Positions 26,740 through 36,277 of a DNA stretch of 64,000 nucleotides are shown in pieces. How positions within the stretch are numbered: position 1 is the first letter of the stretch; the number at the start of each line of letters is the position of its first letter. The stretch comes from Acinetobacter sp. CS-2 (GTDB taxonomy: Bacteria; Pseudomonadota; Gammaproteobacteria; Pseudomonadales; Moraxellaceae). The position numbers were made by a program, and so were the translations under genes. The stretch is taken from NCBI RefSeq assembly GCF_016599715.1, contig NZ_CP067019.1, forward strand, positions 1,116,001 through 1,180,000. Direction: 5' to 3'. The notes under the pieces were generated by a model. It did not search any database. It saw only the letters and a list, made by a program, of their open reading frames with translations, and was not told the DNA's origin.

Positions 26740-27492
26740 ATGGCAGATTACAACGTAAGCATGCGCGACCTTCTTCAAGCAGGCGCTCACTTCGGTCACC
26801 AAACTCGTTTCTGGAACCCAAAGATGCGCGAATACATCTTTGGTGCGCGTAACAAAATTCACATCATCAACCTTGAGCACACTGTTCCTGCGTTAAATGA
26901 TGCTTTGAACTTTGTTAACAATCTTGCAAGCAAAAAGAACAAAGTATTGTTTGTTGGTACTAAACGTGCTGCTTCTAACATCATTCGTGAACAAGCTCAA
27001 CGCGCTGGTCAACCATATGTAGACCACCGCTGGTTAGGTGGTATGTTGACGAACTGGAAAACACTTCGCCAATCTATCAACCGTTTAAAAGATCTTCAAA
27101 CTCAATCTACTGACGGTACTTTTGCTAAACTTACTAAACGTGAAGCTTTAGAACGTACTCGTGAAATGGAAAAACTTGAACGTGCTTTAGGCGGCGTTAA
27201 AAACATGGGTGGTTTACCTGACGCATTATTCGTAATTGACGTTGACCACGAATCAATCGCGATTAAAGAAGCTAAAAACTTGGGTATTCCTGTAATCGGT
27301 ATCGTTGATACAAACTCTAACCCAGACAACGTAGATTACGTTATTCCTGGTAACGACGATGCGATCCGTGCGGTTACACTTTACGCTTCTGCTATGGCTG
27401 ATGCTATCCTTGCTGGTAAAGAGTACGCTCAATCACAAGCAAATGCTCAAGCTAAAGGCGAAGAAGCTGCTAAAGAAGCTCCAGAGGCTTAA
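26740..27492 (+). CDS. rpsB: 30S ribosomal protein S2
   Basis: A 250-residue ribosomal protein. The start [20 protein letters not shown] matches the family, as do [32 protein letters not shown] and [15 protein letters not shown]. The last 20 residues are Ala/Glu-rich, as in relatives. AAGG lies before the ATG, and the in-frame upstream extension belongs to the leader. It is followed by tsf in one operon, with an attenuator between them. Confidence 0.99.
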   Translation: MADYNVSMRDLLQAGAHFGHQTRFWNPKMREYIFGARNKIHIINLEHTVPALNDALNFVNNLASKKNKVLFVGTKRAASNIIREQAQRAGQPYVDHRWLGGMLTNWKTLRQSINRLKDLQTQSTDGTFAKLTKREALERTREMEKLERALGGVKNMGGLPDALFVIDVDHESIAIKEAKNLGIPVIGIVDTNSNPDNVDYVIPGNDDAIRAVTLYASAMADAILAGKEYAQSQANAQAKGEEAAKEAPEA

Positions 27493-27559
27493 TGCGTTTT
27501 GACGCAGAATTGTCATTTTTGCGACATGTAACCGTGGCAAATTAAGCGTCAAGAAAGCG

Positions 27560-27592
27560 AAACGGTCCAGAGAACACTTTGGGCCGTTTTTG
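27560..27592 (+). terminator. Attenuator between rpsB and tsf
   Basis: ACGGTCC and GGGCCGT arms with a T run. It lies in the 140-base gap between rpsB and tsf and probably lowers tsf transcription by partial termination. Confidence 0.75.
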
Positions 27593-27632
27593 TTGAACAG
27601 ATTCATTTTTCTACCGTATTTAGGAGAATAAC

Positions 27633-28508
27633 ATGACTGCAGTTACTGCGAGCATGGTAAAAGAATTGCGTGACCGTACTGGTTTAGCAATGATGGAATG
27701 TAAAAAAGCATTAACAGAAGCGAACGGTGACATCGAATTAGCGATTGATAACCTTCGTAAATCTGGTCAAGCAAAAGCAGCTAAAAAAGCTGGCAACATT
27801 GCTGCTGATGGTGCAATCACTATCGTTCAAGAAGGCAATAAAGCTATTCTTGTAGAAGTAAACTGCCAAACTGACTTCGTTGCTAAAGACGAAAACTTTG
27901 CTGGTTTCTCGACTAAAGTTGCTGCTGCTGCGCTTGCTGCAAACGAAACTGATGCTGCTAAAATTGCTGAATTGAAACTTGAAGATGGTTCAACTGTTGA
28001 AGAAGCGCGTATTGCTCTTGTTCAAAAAATTGGTGAAAACATCCAAGTACGTCGTGCGAAAATTGTGGAAGGCGAAAACCTTGCAGTTTACAAACACGGT
28101 TTAAAAATTGGTGTTGTTGTATCTTACAATGGTGATGCTGCTACTGGTAAAGGTATTGCGATGCACGTTGCTGCGTTCAACCCGGTTGCTGTAACTGCGG
28201 AAGGCGTATCTGCTGATCTTATCGCTAAAGAAAAAGAAATTGCTGAAGCGAAAGCATTGGAATCTGGTAAACCTGCAAACATCGTTGAAAAAATGGTAAC
28301 TGGTTCAGTTGAAAAATACTTGAACGAAGTTGTTCTTGAGCGTCAAATGTACGTAATCGACAACGACAAGAAAGTTGCTGATGTTCTTAAATCAACTGCG
28401 ACTACAGTTGCTCAATTCGTTCGCTTTGAAGTGGGTGAAGGTATTGAGAAAAAAGCTGAACTTTCTTTCGCTGAAGAAGTTGCTGCTGCTCAAGCTGCTG
28501 CAAAATAA
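27633..28508 (+). CDS. tsf: Elongation factor Ts
   Basis: A 291-residue nucleotide exchange factor that recycles EF-Tu-GDP to EF-Tu-GTP. The UBA-like N-terminus (SMVKELRDRTGLAMMECKKAL) and TDFVAKDENF core motif are complete. TAGGAG precedes the ATG. Codon use looks strongly biased, as expected for a highly expressed gene. Confidence 0.99.
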   Translation: MTAVTASMVKELRDRTGLAMMECKKALTEANGDIELAIDNLRKSGQAKAAKKAGNIAADGAITIVQEGNKAILVEVNCQTDFVAKDENFAGFSTKVAAAALAANETDAAKIAELKLEDGSTVEEARIALVQKIGENIQVRRAKIVEGENLAVYKHGLKIGVVVSYNGDAATGKGIAMHVAAFNPVAVTAEGVSADLIAKEKEIAEAKALESGKPANIVEKMVTGSVEKYLNEVVLERQMYVIDNDKKVADVLKSTATTVAQFVRFEVGEGIEKKAELSFAEEVAAAQAAAK

Positions 28509-28524
28509 TTTCTGATTATTTGCA

Positions 28525-28554
28525 TAAAAAAAGCCCCGTTTGGGGCTTTTTTTA
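28525..28554 (+). terminator. rpsB-tsf operon terminator
   Basis: AAAGCCCC and GGGGCTTT arms with a short loop and seven T. Confidence 0.9.
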
Positions 28555-28587
28555 TGCAAAGTTTAAAATTGTGAGAGAGCAATAAAG

Positions 28588-29072
28588 ATGGCGAATAAAG
28601 CCCAGATGGGCATCGATGCCATTATTCTTGTTTTAGTTGCTGTCTATTTTTGTATTGATTTACAACAACGGCAAAATCCTTTAAATCAATTACTCAGCAA
28701 TTCAAAAGCACATACTGAAATTTTATCGAAATCACAATTTCAGAAAGCCTCTCTAGATTCGAAAGCATCAAATTTTCAAATTCCAAATGATGATGCAAAA
28801 ATTCAACAGGCCTTTCAAACACAAAAAACAATATACAGGTCCAGTCAAGCGGAACAGTCAAAGTGGTTTTAGTGGATGATAACAACGGCTCACGTCATCA
28901 AAAGTTTATTCTACAATTGCAGAATGGCCTAACCGTGTTAGTGGCTCATAATATCGATTTAAGTTCCCGCATTGATGGATTGAAAAAGGGAGATACGGTC
29001 GGGTTCTATGAAGAATATGAGTACTCTGAAAAAGGTGGGTTAATTCACTGGATTACTCACGCTCCACAGTAA
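28588..29072 (+). pseudogene. DUF3465 gene with a single frameshift
   Basis: Two overlapping reading pieces together give about 161 residues. The first 94 codons (28588-28872) hold an N-terminal membrane anchor. The second piece (28863-29072) holds LVDDNNGSRHQKFIL, VAHNID and GDTVGFYEEYEY, which are the DUF3465 signature. In that frame the family sequence runs on upstream through QVQSSGTVKVVL. Adding one base to the A6 run at 28823-28828 would join the frames. Either a real inactivating deletion or a homopolymer sequencing error. Confidence 0.7.
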
Positions 29073-29179
29073 TGATATGCGGAAGGATGGTTGAAATAGA
29101 AAGGGAGAATCTATCAATAAAGGTTCTTTAGAAGGCTAAAACGATAATTACTCTTAAATTGCGTTGTTTTGCGATTTTT

Positions 29180-29720
29180 GGCGGGTTTAAAATTTTGGTG
29201 GTGGTTTTATTGTGTAGGCATTCATGCACCATACGCGGCCAATCAGGAGGAACTGGAGATATTTAAACACGGAAGGCTTTTTTCTCTCGACTTTATGGCT
29301 ATAAAGTTGTCCGATTCAGGCTAAAATGAAAAGCGCAATATAAAATCCTGCTCCTAGAGGCAAAATAAAAATCAGCCACGCCATGATTAGAATGATATTA
29401 GCCATTGCAACAGCAAGGACTAAGTTTAGTCGTGTAAAAAACCAAGCTTAAAACCAAAATTAAGGCGGTGATTAACGCACTGAAATGAGCAAGAGCAATG
29501 ATCGAAAATAAAATAGCGAGCACATAAGCTCAGTGAATGCCTTTGTTAATTTTGTTCTGATGGTTTTCTCTATATTCATTCAGCCATTCTGTTATAGCTT
29601 TCCTTGTTTACTCCGGCTTTTTGTTGATGAACATCCATCAATCCATGCTTTATTCTTGTAAAGATAAAATATAAACCAGACAGCAGTCCTCACATGAGCG
29701 GCTTAGTAATATTTGTTTCT
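29180..29720 (-). pseudogene. Remnant of a small membrane protein gene
   Basis: On the reverse strand hydrophobic pieces appear in different frames: AYVLAILFSIIALAHFSALI, then after a frame change LVLAVAMANIILIMAWLIF, then an in-frame TGA after ALFILA. Upstream, SGLYFIFTRIKHG reads in yet another frame. At least two frameshifts and stops break it. It looks like a decayed multi-helix membrane protein. No family could be named. Confidence 0.5.
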
Positions 29721-29786
29721 AAAGGATGGGTGATGTTGGGGTCTAGTGAACAAGATTGAGGAGATGGGTACTTTTGGTCAGGCATT

Positions 29787-29811
29787 AAAAAAGCCACAAG
29801 AAGTGGCTTTT
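29787..29811 (-). terminator. rlpA terminator
   Basis: AAAAGCCAC and GTGGCTTTT arms with a 5-base loop lie about 35 bases past the rlpA stop. Confidence 0.8.
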
Positions 29812-29842
29812 GTGTCAAATGTATCAGGAGTCTGGCAAGCTC

Positions 29843-30451
29843 TTATGAATTTGGACCATCCACACGTTCGATGTTTACTTTTGCACTACCTGCATTAGTA
29901 ATACCAAGTTGTTTTGCAGCACCATAAGATAAGTCTAGAACACGGTTACCATGGAATGGACCACGGTCGTTCACTTTTACCACTACGCTCTTACCATTGT
30001 TTTTATTGGTTACGCGAATATAGCAGTTCAATGGCAGGCTACGGTGAGCTGCAGTTAAACCATTCATATCGAAAGTTTCACCACTTGCAGTTTTACGGCC
30101 ATGGAACTGACGACCGTACCAAGAAGCTGCACCAGTTTGGCTAAATTTACGTACTGTATTCGATGCAACAGTATTTAGCTTTTCAATCACTGAAGGCTCG
30201 TCTGTAGGGATTTCAATTTTTGCTGCAATCGTTTGGCGACGAATTTTATCACCAGAACGTTCAGCGATTGAAAGACTATTTAAATTTGAAAAGTGAGAGT
30301 TAAAATTCTGAGCATCTTTATTTAATACACGCGTGGCCAAGCGGGAGTTGTCACTATCGGTATTAAATGATGACTGCACCAATTCTGCTTGAGACTGACT
30401 CAGGGCAAAGGTGGTGGTTAAGGCTAAAATATACTTTATCGAGGAATGCAT
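29843..30451 (-). CDS. RlpA-like septal ring lytic transglycosylase
   Basis: A 202-residue exported protein. A signal peptide (MHSSIKYILALTTTFALSQSQA) is followed by a variable linker and a double-psi beta-barrel domain (GAASWYGRQFHGRKTASGE, AAHRSLPLNC, VKVNDRGPFHGNRVLDLSYGA). The conserved Asp in NDRGPF is the catalytic residue in RlpA, which cuts glycan strands lacking stem peptides. It has no SPOR domain and no lipobox, so it is shorter than the Pseudomonas form. AGGAG precedes the ATG. Confidence 0.85.
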   Translation of the reverse strand: MHSSIKYILALTTTFALSQSQAELVQSSFNTDSDNSRLATRVLNKDAQNFNSHFSNLNSLSIAERSGDKIRRQTIAAKIEIPTDEPSVIEKLNTVASNTVRKFSQTGAASWYGRQFHGRKTASGETFDMNGLTAAHRSLPLNCYIRVTNKNNGKSVVVKVNDRGPFHGNRVLDLSYGAAKQLGITNAGSAKVNIERVDGPNS

Positions 30452-30736
30452 TATTAAACTCCTAAAGACTGCTCTTTTATCTCAATTAAGCGATTGAAAT
30501 AAAAGCGATCAAGTCTGTTAATTCTCTTTTGCAACTACATTTGACGAGATGGATAATATTCATGCCAAGCTAAAGCTGTCTACTTTTTAATTAAAATAAT
30601 TACAAAAAGTACAGAAAAGCATCGTTTTTCGATTAAAATTTAATCAATATTGTAACATAATATTTAAAATGCCCGTTTTATGAACAATTTAGTAAAAATA
30701 AATCTTGACTTTGGTGTTGTTTGGTAAAAATCAGTC

Positions 30737-31738
30737 TTAACGACTGACGATTTCGTTACCTAATTGCCATACCGCTGTAGCATACATGCGACTCTTATTG
30801 TAGGTCGTAATGACCTGAAAATTTGGATAGGTAATATAATAAATCGGGCCATAACTATCTTGAAGTTGAATAATATTTACCATATCCAGATCATCAATTT
30901 GTACAATCGGATTGATCGGGGTGATGCCTTGATTTTTTAAAGCGCCATATGGTGTTGGCTGTTCCAAATCTTTTGCAATAATTGAGTCTGGATTATTCCC
31001 TGTATAGCGGGCAGCAAAGCCGATGGGTTGATTGCGTTGCCATCCATGTTGTGCCAAGTAGTTGGCAATAGAACCAATAGCATCTACGGCAGAATTTCTT
31101 AAGTCAATATGTCCATTGCCATCATAGTCCACGCCCATTTTGCTAATGTTGCTCGGCATGAATTGAGGATAACCAATCGCTCCAGCATAAGAGCCAACGA
31201 CTGAGCTGGCAGGTACTCCATCTTTATAGGTCCATGCAATCAGTGCCGCGAGCTCATCCTGGAAATACTGGGCACGTCGCTCATAGCCGAAGCCTAAGGT
31301 TGCCAGGGCATCACGGGTAATGAAATTACCCTTATTGGCACCAAAACCGGTTTCTACCCCTAAAATCCCTAAAATGATCGATTGCGGTACACCAAACTGC
31401 TGTTCAGCGCGGTTTAAAGTGTCGGCATATTGAGTTTTGAAACGTACCCCACGCTGAATGGTGCTTTCCGCCATAAAATTGGTTTTATATTCATACCAGG
31501 GTTTACTTTCACCAGGGCGGTTCATGATATTGATGATATTAGGCAGGTTTTTTGAGCCATTCATGGCCCAATCGACCTGTTCTGCACTCAAGCTATAAGT
31601 TTGCATGGTCTTTTGTTTAAAGCTGTTATATGCGGGGTGATTATAAAAATCGTTAGCTTGACAGAAACTGGTGATGGAAAGTGCACCGAGAAGTAAAGGA
31701 AGACGTTTAATGCTGTTATAAAAGTTGATACTTAACAT
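30737..31738 (-). CDS. mltB: Lytic murein transglycosylase B
   Basis: A 333-residue periplasmic enzyme that cuts the glycan backbone and forms 1,6-anhydromuramic ends. A signal peptide without a convincing lipobox precedes the domain. The catalytic Glu is in GILGVETGFGANKG. GAIGYPQFMPSN is family-typical, and DYDGNGHIDL resembles the EF-hand calcium loop of Slt35. ATG 31738 is preferred over a TTG three codons upstream. Confidence 0.92.
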   Translation of the reverse strand: MLSINFYNSIKRLPLLLGALSITSFCQANDFYNHPAYNSFKQKTMQTYSLSAEQVDWAMNGSKNLPNIINIMNRPGESKPWYEYKTNFMAESTIQRGVRFKTQYADTLNRAEQQFGVPQSIILGILGVETGFGANKGNFITRDALATLGFGYERRAQYFQDELAALIAWTYKDGVPASSVVGSYAGAIGYPQFMPSNISKMGVDYDGNGHIDLRNSAVDAIGSIANYLAQHGWQRNQPIGFAARYTGNNPDSIIAKDLEQPTPYGALKNQGITPINPIVQIDDLDMVNIIQLQDSYGPIYYITYPNFQVITTYNKSRMYATAVWQLGNEIVSR

Positions 31739-32614
31739 ATTACTCAAAGTTCCAAAAACATAATCAGTGTGTGTAAATTGACATCACGACGCTAAAAGAC
31801 GGTATTACAAATATAGTGACCAAAAATCCATTTCATGAAAGATAACGGAATTTTTCAAGTGGTTAAGATAGCATTGACCAGGGCTCTATCTACAAGTCCA
31901 TATACAAAAAAAGACAAAGAACGTTATTTGTTGCATAAATCCATGTATTTGATGCCAGTTCTTTGAACTGTACTGTGTATACTCAGCAGAAGAACTGCAA
32001 ATTAAAGTTCAGTCTGCTTGAGCTGATCCAGCCCGGTTCTTTATATTGTTTGCAATGATACGTTTTATATAAGCCCAGAATATGAAATTTAGTCGTGATT
32101 TTGCATTATAAGGAGGTGTTTGTCTGAAAAAACATCAGAACATTGTATCTGGTTGGATGGATGCTTAATTGTAATAAATCATCTAATATTTACCGGTCAG
32201 GTAAAAATATGTTCTGTTATGGCTTCTTTGTATCAGATCGCTAAAAAAGTCTATTTGAAAACAAAATTTCGAAGAATTCCTGCTTTTTTATCTCTTATTC
32301 AAGCATACGAGAATCTGCTTGCTAGACAACCATCTTACAAGTTCATAAATTGAAATTTTTCTTGATGATTGTTGCTATAAAAACGTGAAAGAGATAAAAA
32401 CTTAAGCCCTAAAATAGTAAAAAAGTGAATTCAGCAGGGTTTGATTTTGCTCAATGCTTTATATTGAAATTATTTGCATAAATGATGGAGGGATAGATCA
32501 TAAAGCCTTTTCTGAAATTTATATAATACCCAGTACATCTATAAATTTGATCAAGACAAATACCCACAAAGACAGTAGTGCTGCACTTATGGTTTGGGAA
32601 TAAAATTTTGCAAT
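31739..32614. other. Gene-free stretch between mltB and a DUF gene
   Basis: This AT-rich region of almost 900 bases holds no convincing gene. A 77-codon frame (32120-32353) starts with TTG only three bases behind a strong AAGGAGG. The spacing is short and the protein matches nothing. I see no tRNA or clear small-RNA terminator. It may hold a lost gene or an unrecognised RNA. Confidence 0.4.
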
Positions 32615-32640
32615 AAAAAACCTGGCGATTGCCAGGTTTT
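32615..32640 (-). terminator. Terminator of the queF/ABC operon end
   Basis: AAAACCTGGC and GCCAGGTTTT arms with a GATT loop lie just past the last gene of the leftward operon. Confidence 0.85.
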
Positions 32641-32658
32641 AGATCATGTTAAATGTGC

Positions 32659-33309
32659 TCAAGCATGAAATAAGGTATCGTGATATTCAGCCAGTACCAA
32701 TAACTCACCTTTAGTTAGATGCGGAATGATTTTTTCCACAGCAATATGTACGGCTTTAATCACTGCAGCAGAACCCAGATCGGCAGCTTTACGCTTGATC
32801 ATGCCTAAATCTAGGGTCTTATTAAAGTCATTCATGAAATGACGCACGGTCGCTTCAGCAAACTGCTTATAAAGTTCAGTTAAGGCTGCTTTATTTACCT
32901 CATTGCCTGCTTTAATTTCCGCATAACTATTTTTAAGATTGGTCACCAGACTGGCATCTAATGGTTCACCTACACGGAAATTGCCATCGGCATCTTTAAA
33001 CAGGCTTTTTTGTGAAAACTCAATGGATTGTTTTACTACATCATTGGAGGATTTGCTCAACAACTGTTTCAATAAAACTGCAACGGTTGATTTGACATAA
33101 CCGGCCAGTTTTTCAGCGGTATCACGTTTATCACTGGCTGGGAAACGACGCACAAGCTCAGTCAAAATAGCATCAATGATTTCATCATTGATCAGCAATG
33201 CAGTCTTGTCGCGTAAAGGGTATAGCGGTTCGCTGGAATTTTTCTTTTCCTGACCTGTTTGAATACTTGTTAATAATTCTGCAGAAGGAATAAAACCAAA
33301 AAATGGCAT
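32659..33309 (-). CDS. Conserved-looking helical protein, unknown function
   Basis: A 216-residue soluble, helix-rich protein beginning MPFFGFIPSAELL. I see no signal peptide, membrane helix or catalytic motif. It lies 26 bases behind queF and probably forms the last gene of that operon. GAGG precedes the chosen ATG; a TTG five codons upstream is unlikely. Confidence 0.65.
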   Translation of the reverse strand: MPFFGFIPSAELLTSIQTGQEKKNSSEPLYPLRDKTALLINDEIIDAILTELVRRFPASDKRDTAEKLAGYVKSTVAVLLKQLLSKSSNDVVKQSIEFSQKSLFKDADGNFRVGEPLDASLVTNLKNSYAEIKAGNEVNKAALTELYKQFAEATVRHFMNDFNKTLDLGMIKRKAADLGSAAVIKAVHIAVEKIIPHLTKGELLVLAEYHDTLFHA

Positions 33310-33335
33310 GTTAAACAACCTCAATATTCTTCATT

Positions 33336-34151
33336 TTATTGTCGCGCCAAACGAATGGGGCGAGGCATCCATGTCGCATCGGATACACGGCAAGGGTTGA
33401 TGTCTAATCCGCCACGACGTGTATAAGTTGCATATACCATCAGTTTTTCCGGCGCAAGGTTTTGCCAGATGTCGGCAAACATCTGTTCCACGCATTGTTC
33501 GTGGAAACCGTTATGCTGACGGTAGGAAATAATATAAGCTAAAATACTGCGATAACAAGGTTTTTTACCCTGATAACGTATAAAAACTGTGCCCCAGTCT
33601 GGCTGGCCGGTGACTGGACAGTTACTGCGGAGTAAATGTGAATAAAGTTGTACTTCAACTTGTTCACTATTTTCTGTGTCTAATGTTAATAAACTCGCAT
33701 CTGGATGGTTTTCCAGGCGTTCAGGGCTTAAATCATCAATACAGATTCCTTCAGGTTTGGAAATATCCAGATCATCTACCTGAAATAAAGTCAGCGTGAC
33801 CGGTGCACCTGCCGCAGCAGATAAATCTTTTTCGACCGTTGCAATAAATGCTTCTTTTGAATCGAATTGGGTAAAGTTCATACTATTAAAGTAGAGCTTG
33901 AGAGATTTTGATTCGATCAGGTTAGGTGAAGATGCCGGTAGAGTTATACGGCCAATCGCGACTTGAGGAATGCCAGCCGCATTGAGCCAGGAAATTTCAA
34001 AAACATGCCACCAGTCTTGACCTTGCTGAATACCTTCAACATGGGCGTATTTTTCACGCGCAGTGGCACGTGAAATTGGAAACAGAATATCGGGCTGATA
34101 TTCTGTTGGATAATTGGTGTCTTTACCTAAGAGAGAATGTTCTACACTCAT
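33336..34151 (-). CDS. queF: NADPH-dependent 7-cyano-7-deazaguanine reductase
   Basis: A 271-residue type II QueF (two T-fold halves). It reduces preQ0 to preQ1 in queuosine synthesis for tRNA modification. ESKSLKLYFNS is the QueF NADPH motif, and the active-site Cys is in LLRSNCPVTGQPDWG. C-terminal TRRGGLDINPCR is conserved. The start overlaps the stop of the ABC permease by one base. Confidence 0.97.
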   Translation of the reverse strand: MSVEHSLLGKDTNYPTEYQPDILFPISRATAREKYAHVEGIQQGQDWWHVFEISWLNAAGIPQVAIGRITLPASSPNLIESKSLKLYFNSMNFTQFDSKEAFIATVEKDLSAAAGAPVTLTLFQVDDLDISKPEGICIDDLSPERLENHPDASLLTLDTENSEQVEVQLYSHLLRSNCPVTGQPDWGTVFIRYQGKKPCYRSILAYIISYRQHNGFHEQCVEQMFADIWQNLAPEKLMVYATYTRRGGLDINPCRVSDATWMPRPIRLARQ

Positions 34152-34924
34152 TATTCACGCATTCCTGAACCACGAGAAAGTAAATAGTAAGCTATGCCAT
34201 AAAGCGCAACACAACATAAGGTAATGACGCTCAATGAAACTGAAACATTGACATCACTATGACCTAAAATGCCGAAACGGAAGGCATTGACCATATATAC
34301 GATCGGGTTAATTAAAGAGAGATTTTGCCAAAATGGACTTAAAGCACTAATGGCATAGAATACACCACCTAAATAGGTGAGTGGAGTCAGTACAAAGGTT
34401 GGAATAATTGAAATATCGTCAAAAGATTTTGCATAAACCGCATTAATCAGCCCACCGAGTGAAAATAATAATGAGGTAATTAAAACAGTATATATAGTCA
34501 CAAACCAGTTGGTGATATAGAGGTCAGTAAAGAACAGGCTCATTGCAGTCACAATAATGCCAACCAACACACCTCGACAGACGCCACCAATCACATAACC
34601 CCAAAGAATCATATGCAGTGGCACAGGACTCATGATCAATTCTTCAATGCTTTTTTGAAATTTTGCACTAAAGAAACTGGAAGATACGTTGGCATAGCTA
34701 TTGGTAATCACCGCCATCATAATCAGGCCAGGTACAATAAATTGCATGTAGCTAAAGCCGCCCATTGTGCCAATTCGTGAACCGACCAGATTACCAAATA
34801 TCACGAAATACAAACTCATGGTAATCGCAGGGGGTAACAGGGTTTGTGGCCAAATGCGCATAAAACGACGCACTTCTTTATGCACAAGGGTATACAGCGC
34901 AACACTGAGTTGATTAAAGTTCAT
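34151..34924 (-). CDS. ABC-2 type permease, YadH-like
   Basis: A 257-residue inner-membrane protein with six helices of the ABC-2 family. IMSPVPLHMILWGYVIGG and LTYLGGVFYAISALSPFWQNLSL fit the YadH group. With the ATPase encoded directly upstream (4-base ATGA overlap) it forms an exporter of unknown substrate. The operon continues into queF by one-base overlap, a linkage of unclear meaning. Confidence 0.9.
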   Translation of the reverse strand: MNFNQLSVALYTLVHKEVRRFMRIWPQTLLPPAITMSLYFVIFGNLVGSRIGTMGGFSYMQFIVPGLIMMAVITNSYANVSSSFFSAKFQKSIEELIMSPVPLHMILWGYVIGGVCRGVLVGIIVTAMSLFFTDLYITNWFVTIYTVLITSLLFSLGGLINAVYAKSFDDISIIPTFVLTPLTYLGGVFYAISALSPFWQNLSLINPIVYMVNAFRFGILGHSDVNVSVSLSVITLCCVALYGIAYYLLSRGSGMRE

Positions 34925-35856
34925 TGCGCAGCTCCGTCAAGATTTTTTTCAACCATTTTCACAAACAGTTCTTCTAAGCGATTCGATTTATTACGCATAC
35001 TGTGCACTTGAATGCCTTGTGCTTCCAGCAGTTGGAACAGTTCATTCAAGGTATGCGCCTTGTCCATGGTCACTTCTAAGGTCACTGGATCAATTAAATT
35101 AAAACGAACGCCGATAATTTCAAGATGCAGCGGTTGAATCGGTTCGACCAGATCAAAAATAAAGGATTCTTCACTGAGCTGATTCAAGAAAGATTTCATG
35201 CTGGTATCTTCTTTAATTACACCGCGGTCGATAATGGCGATGCGACGACACAGCATTTCAGCTTCTTCTAGATAATGCGTAGTCAGAATAATTGACGTAC
35301 CTTTTTCATTCATTTCGGTGAGAAAATCCCACATTGAACGGCGTAATTCAATATCTACACCGGCAGTCGGTTCATCTAAAATGAGCAGCCGAGGTTGATG
35401 CATCATGGCACGGGCGATCATCAAACGGCGTTTCATTCCGCCAGAAAGCATGCGTGCCTGTATGCCACGTTTTTCCCATAAGCCTAATTTTTCTAAATAT
35501 TCTTCAGCCCGGCTTTCTGCAATTTTTTTAGGAATACCGTAATAGCCGGCTTGAGTCACCAAAATATCAAAGGTTTTTTCAAACTGACCAAAGTTGAATT
35601 CTTGCGGTACGACACCTAGGCATTGTTTGGCTTCTGAAGGGTGGGTATCCAGATTATGGCCAAAAATTTCCACTGTACCGGAGGTTTTTTGGGTCAGTGA
35701 GCTAATGATGCTGATGGTGGTTGATTTACCCGCACCATTTGGACCAAGGAGGGCATAAAACTCACCTTCAGGTACCGTTAGGTTGATTCCTTTTAGTGCT
35801 TGAAAACCGTTACGATAGGTTTTGGATACGTCCCTCAAGGTCAATGCATCAGTCAT
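34921..35856 (-). CDS. ABC transporter ATPase, YadG-like
   Basis: A 311-residue ATPase with Walker A GPNGAGKST, Q-loop VVPQEFNFG, signature LSGGMKRR, Walker B LLILDEPTAGVD and the switch His in LTTHYLEEAE. The C-terminal 80 residues are the extra domain of drug-export-type ATPases. Start MTDALTLRDV follows AGGTGAG; the longer frame has no ribosome site. It is the first gene of the leftward exporter-queF operon. Confidence 0.93.
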   Translation of the reverse strand: MTDALTLRDVSKTYRNGFQALKGINLTVPEGEFYALLGPNGAGKSTTISIISSLTQKTSGTVEIFGHNLDTHPSEAKQCLGVVPQEFNFGQFEKTFDILVTQAGYYGIPKKIAESRAEEYLEKLGLWEKRGIQARMLSGGMKRRLMIARAMMHQPRLLILDEPTAGVDIELRRSMWDFLTEMNEKGTSIILTTHYLEEAEMLCRRIAIIDRGVIKEDTSMKSFLNQLSEESFIFDLVEPIQPLHLEIIGVRFNLIDPVTLEVTMDKAHTLNELFQLLEAQGIQVHSMRNKSNRLEELFVKMVEKNLDGAAQ

Positions 35857-36035
35857 GAAATTCTCACCTGGTGAATAGTATGAGTATTGTGAGTGATCTT
35901 GCTGAATAAACCAAGTAAATAAGCAGGAATTGTCTGTTGCAATAATGGAACATTGCTCAAAGTATAAGCACAAAAATTGATGACTTATATATAGTTGCTT
36001 TACCTTACGGTTTTTTTTGTTATGATGTGCATCGC

Positions 36036-36111
36036 GCGCTCATAGCTCAACTGGATAGAGTACAGGTCTCCGAAGCCTGTGGCGTGGGTTCGAGTCCCGC
36101 TGAGCGCACCA
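36036..36111 (+). tRNA. tRNA-Arg (CCG), attachment site of prophage 2
   Basis: A cloverleaf with acceptor GCGCTCA / TGAGCGC, anticodon loop CTCCGAA (anticodon CCG), T loop GTTCGAG and encoded CCA. It lies 166 bases before an inward-reading integrase gene, so its 3' end is the likely attL core. The tRNA remains intact because the phage restores the end. The matching attR lies beyond the window. Confidence 0.95.
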
Positions 36112-36127
36112 ATTACTATATAAAAAG

Positions 36128-36201
36128 CTGTATAAACTTGTATAAAGTTGTTGTAAACATTAGACATTATAAAAAAAACCTGTATAAACTTGTATGAAGT
36201 T
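36128..36201 (+). repeat. Direct repeats behind attL (integrase arm sites)
   Basis: Two 22-base copies of a sequence beginning CTGTATAAACTTGTAT occur at 36128-36149 and 36180-36201, with one mismatch. Shorter copies of TGTAA(C) motifs follow up to the integrase gene. Spacing of 52 bases and position between tRNA and integrase suit integrase arm-type sites. Confidence 0.65.
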
Positions 36202-36277
36202 TTTAAAGTTGTAACGTGTTTATGCATTACAGGATGCGTTACAAACTATTTTGTACTCCATGGTGTAACGCAAAAAC

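Noticed and set aside
28823..28828. Programmed -1 frameshift in the DUF3465 gene
   Set aside because: The A6 run is not a classic slippery heptamer in the correct phase, and no downstream pseudoknot is evident. A simple indel is more likely.
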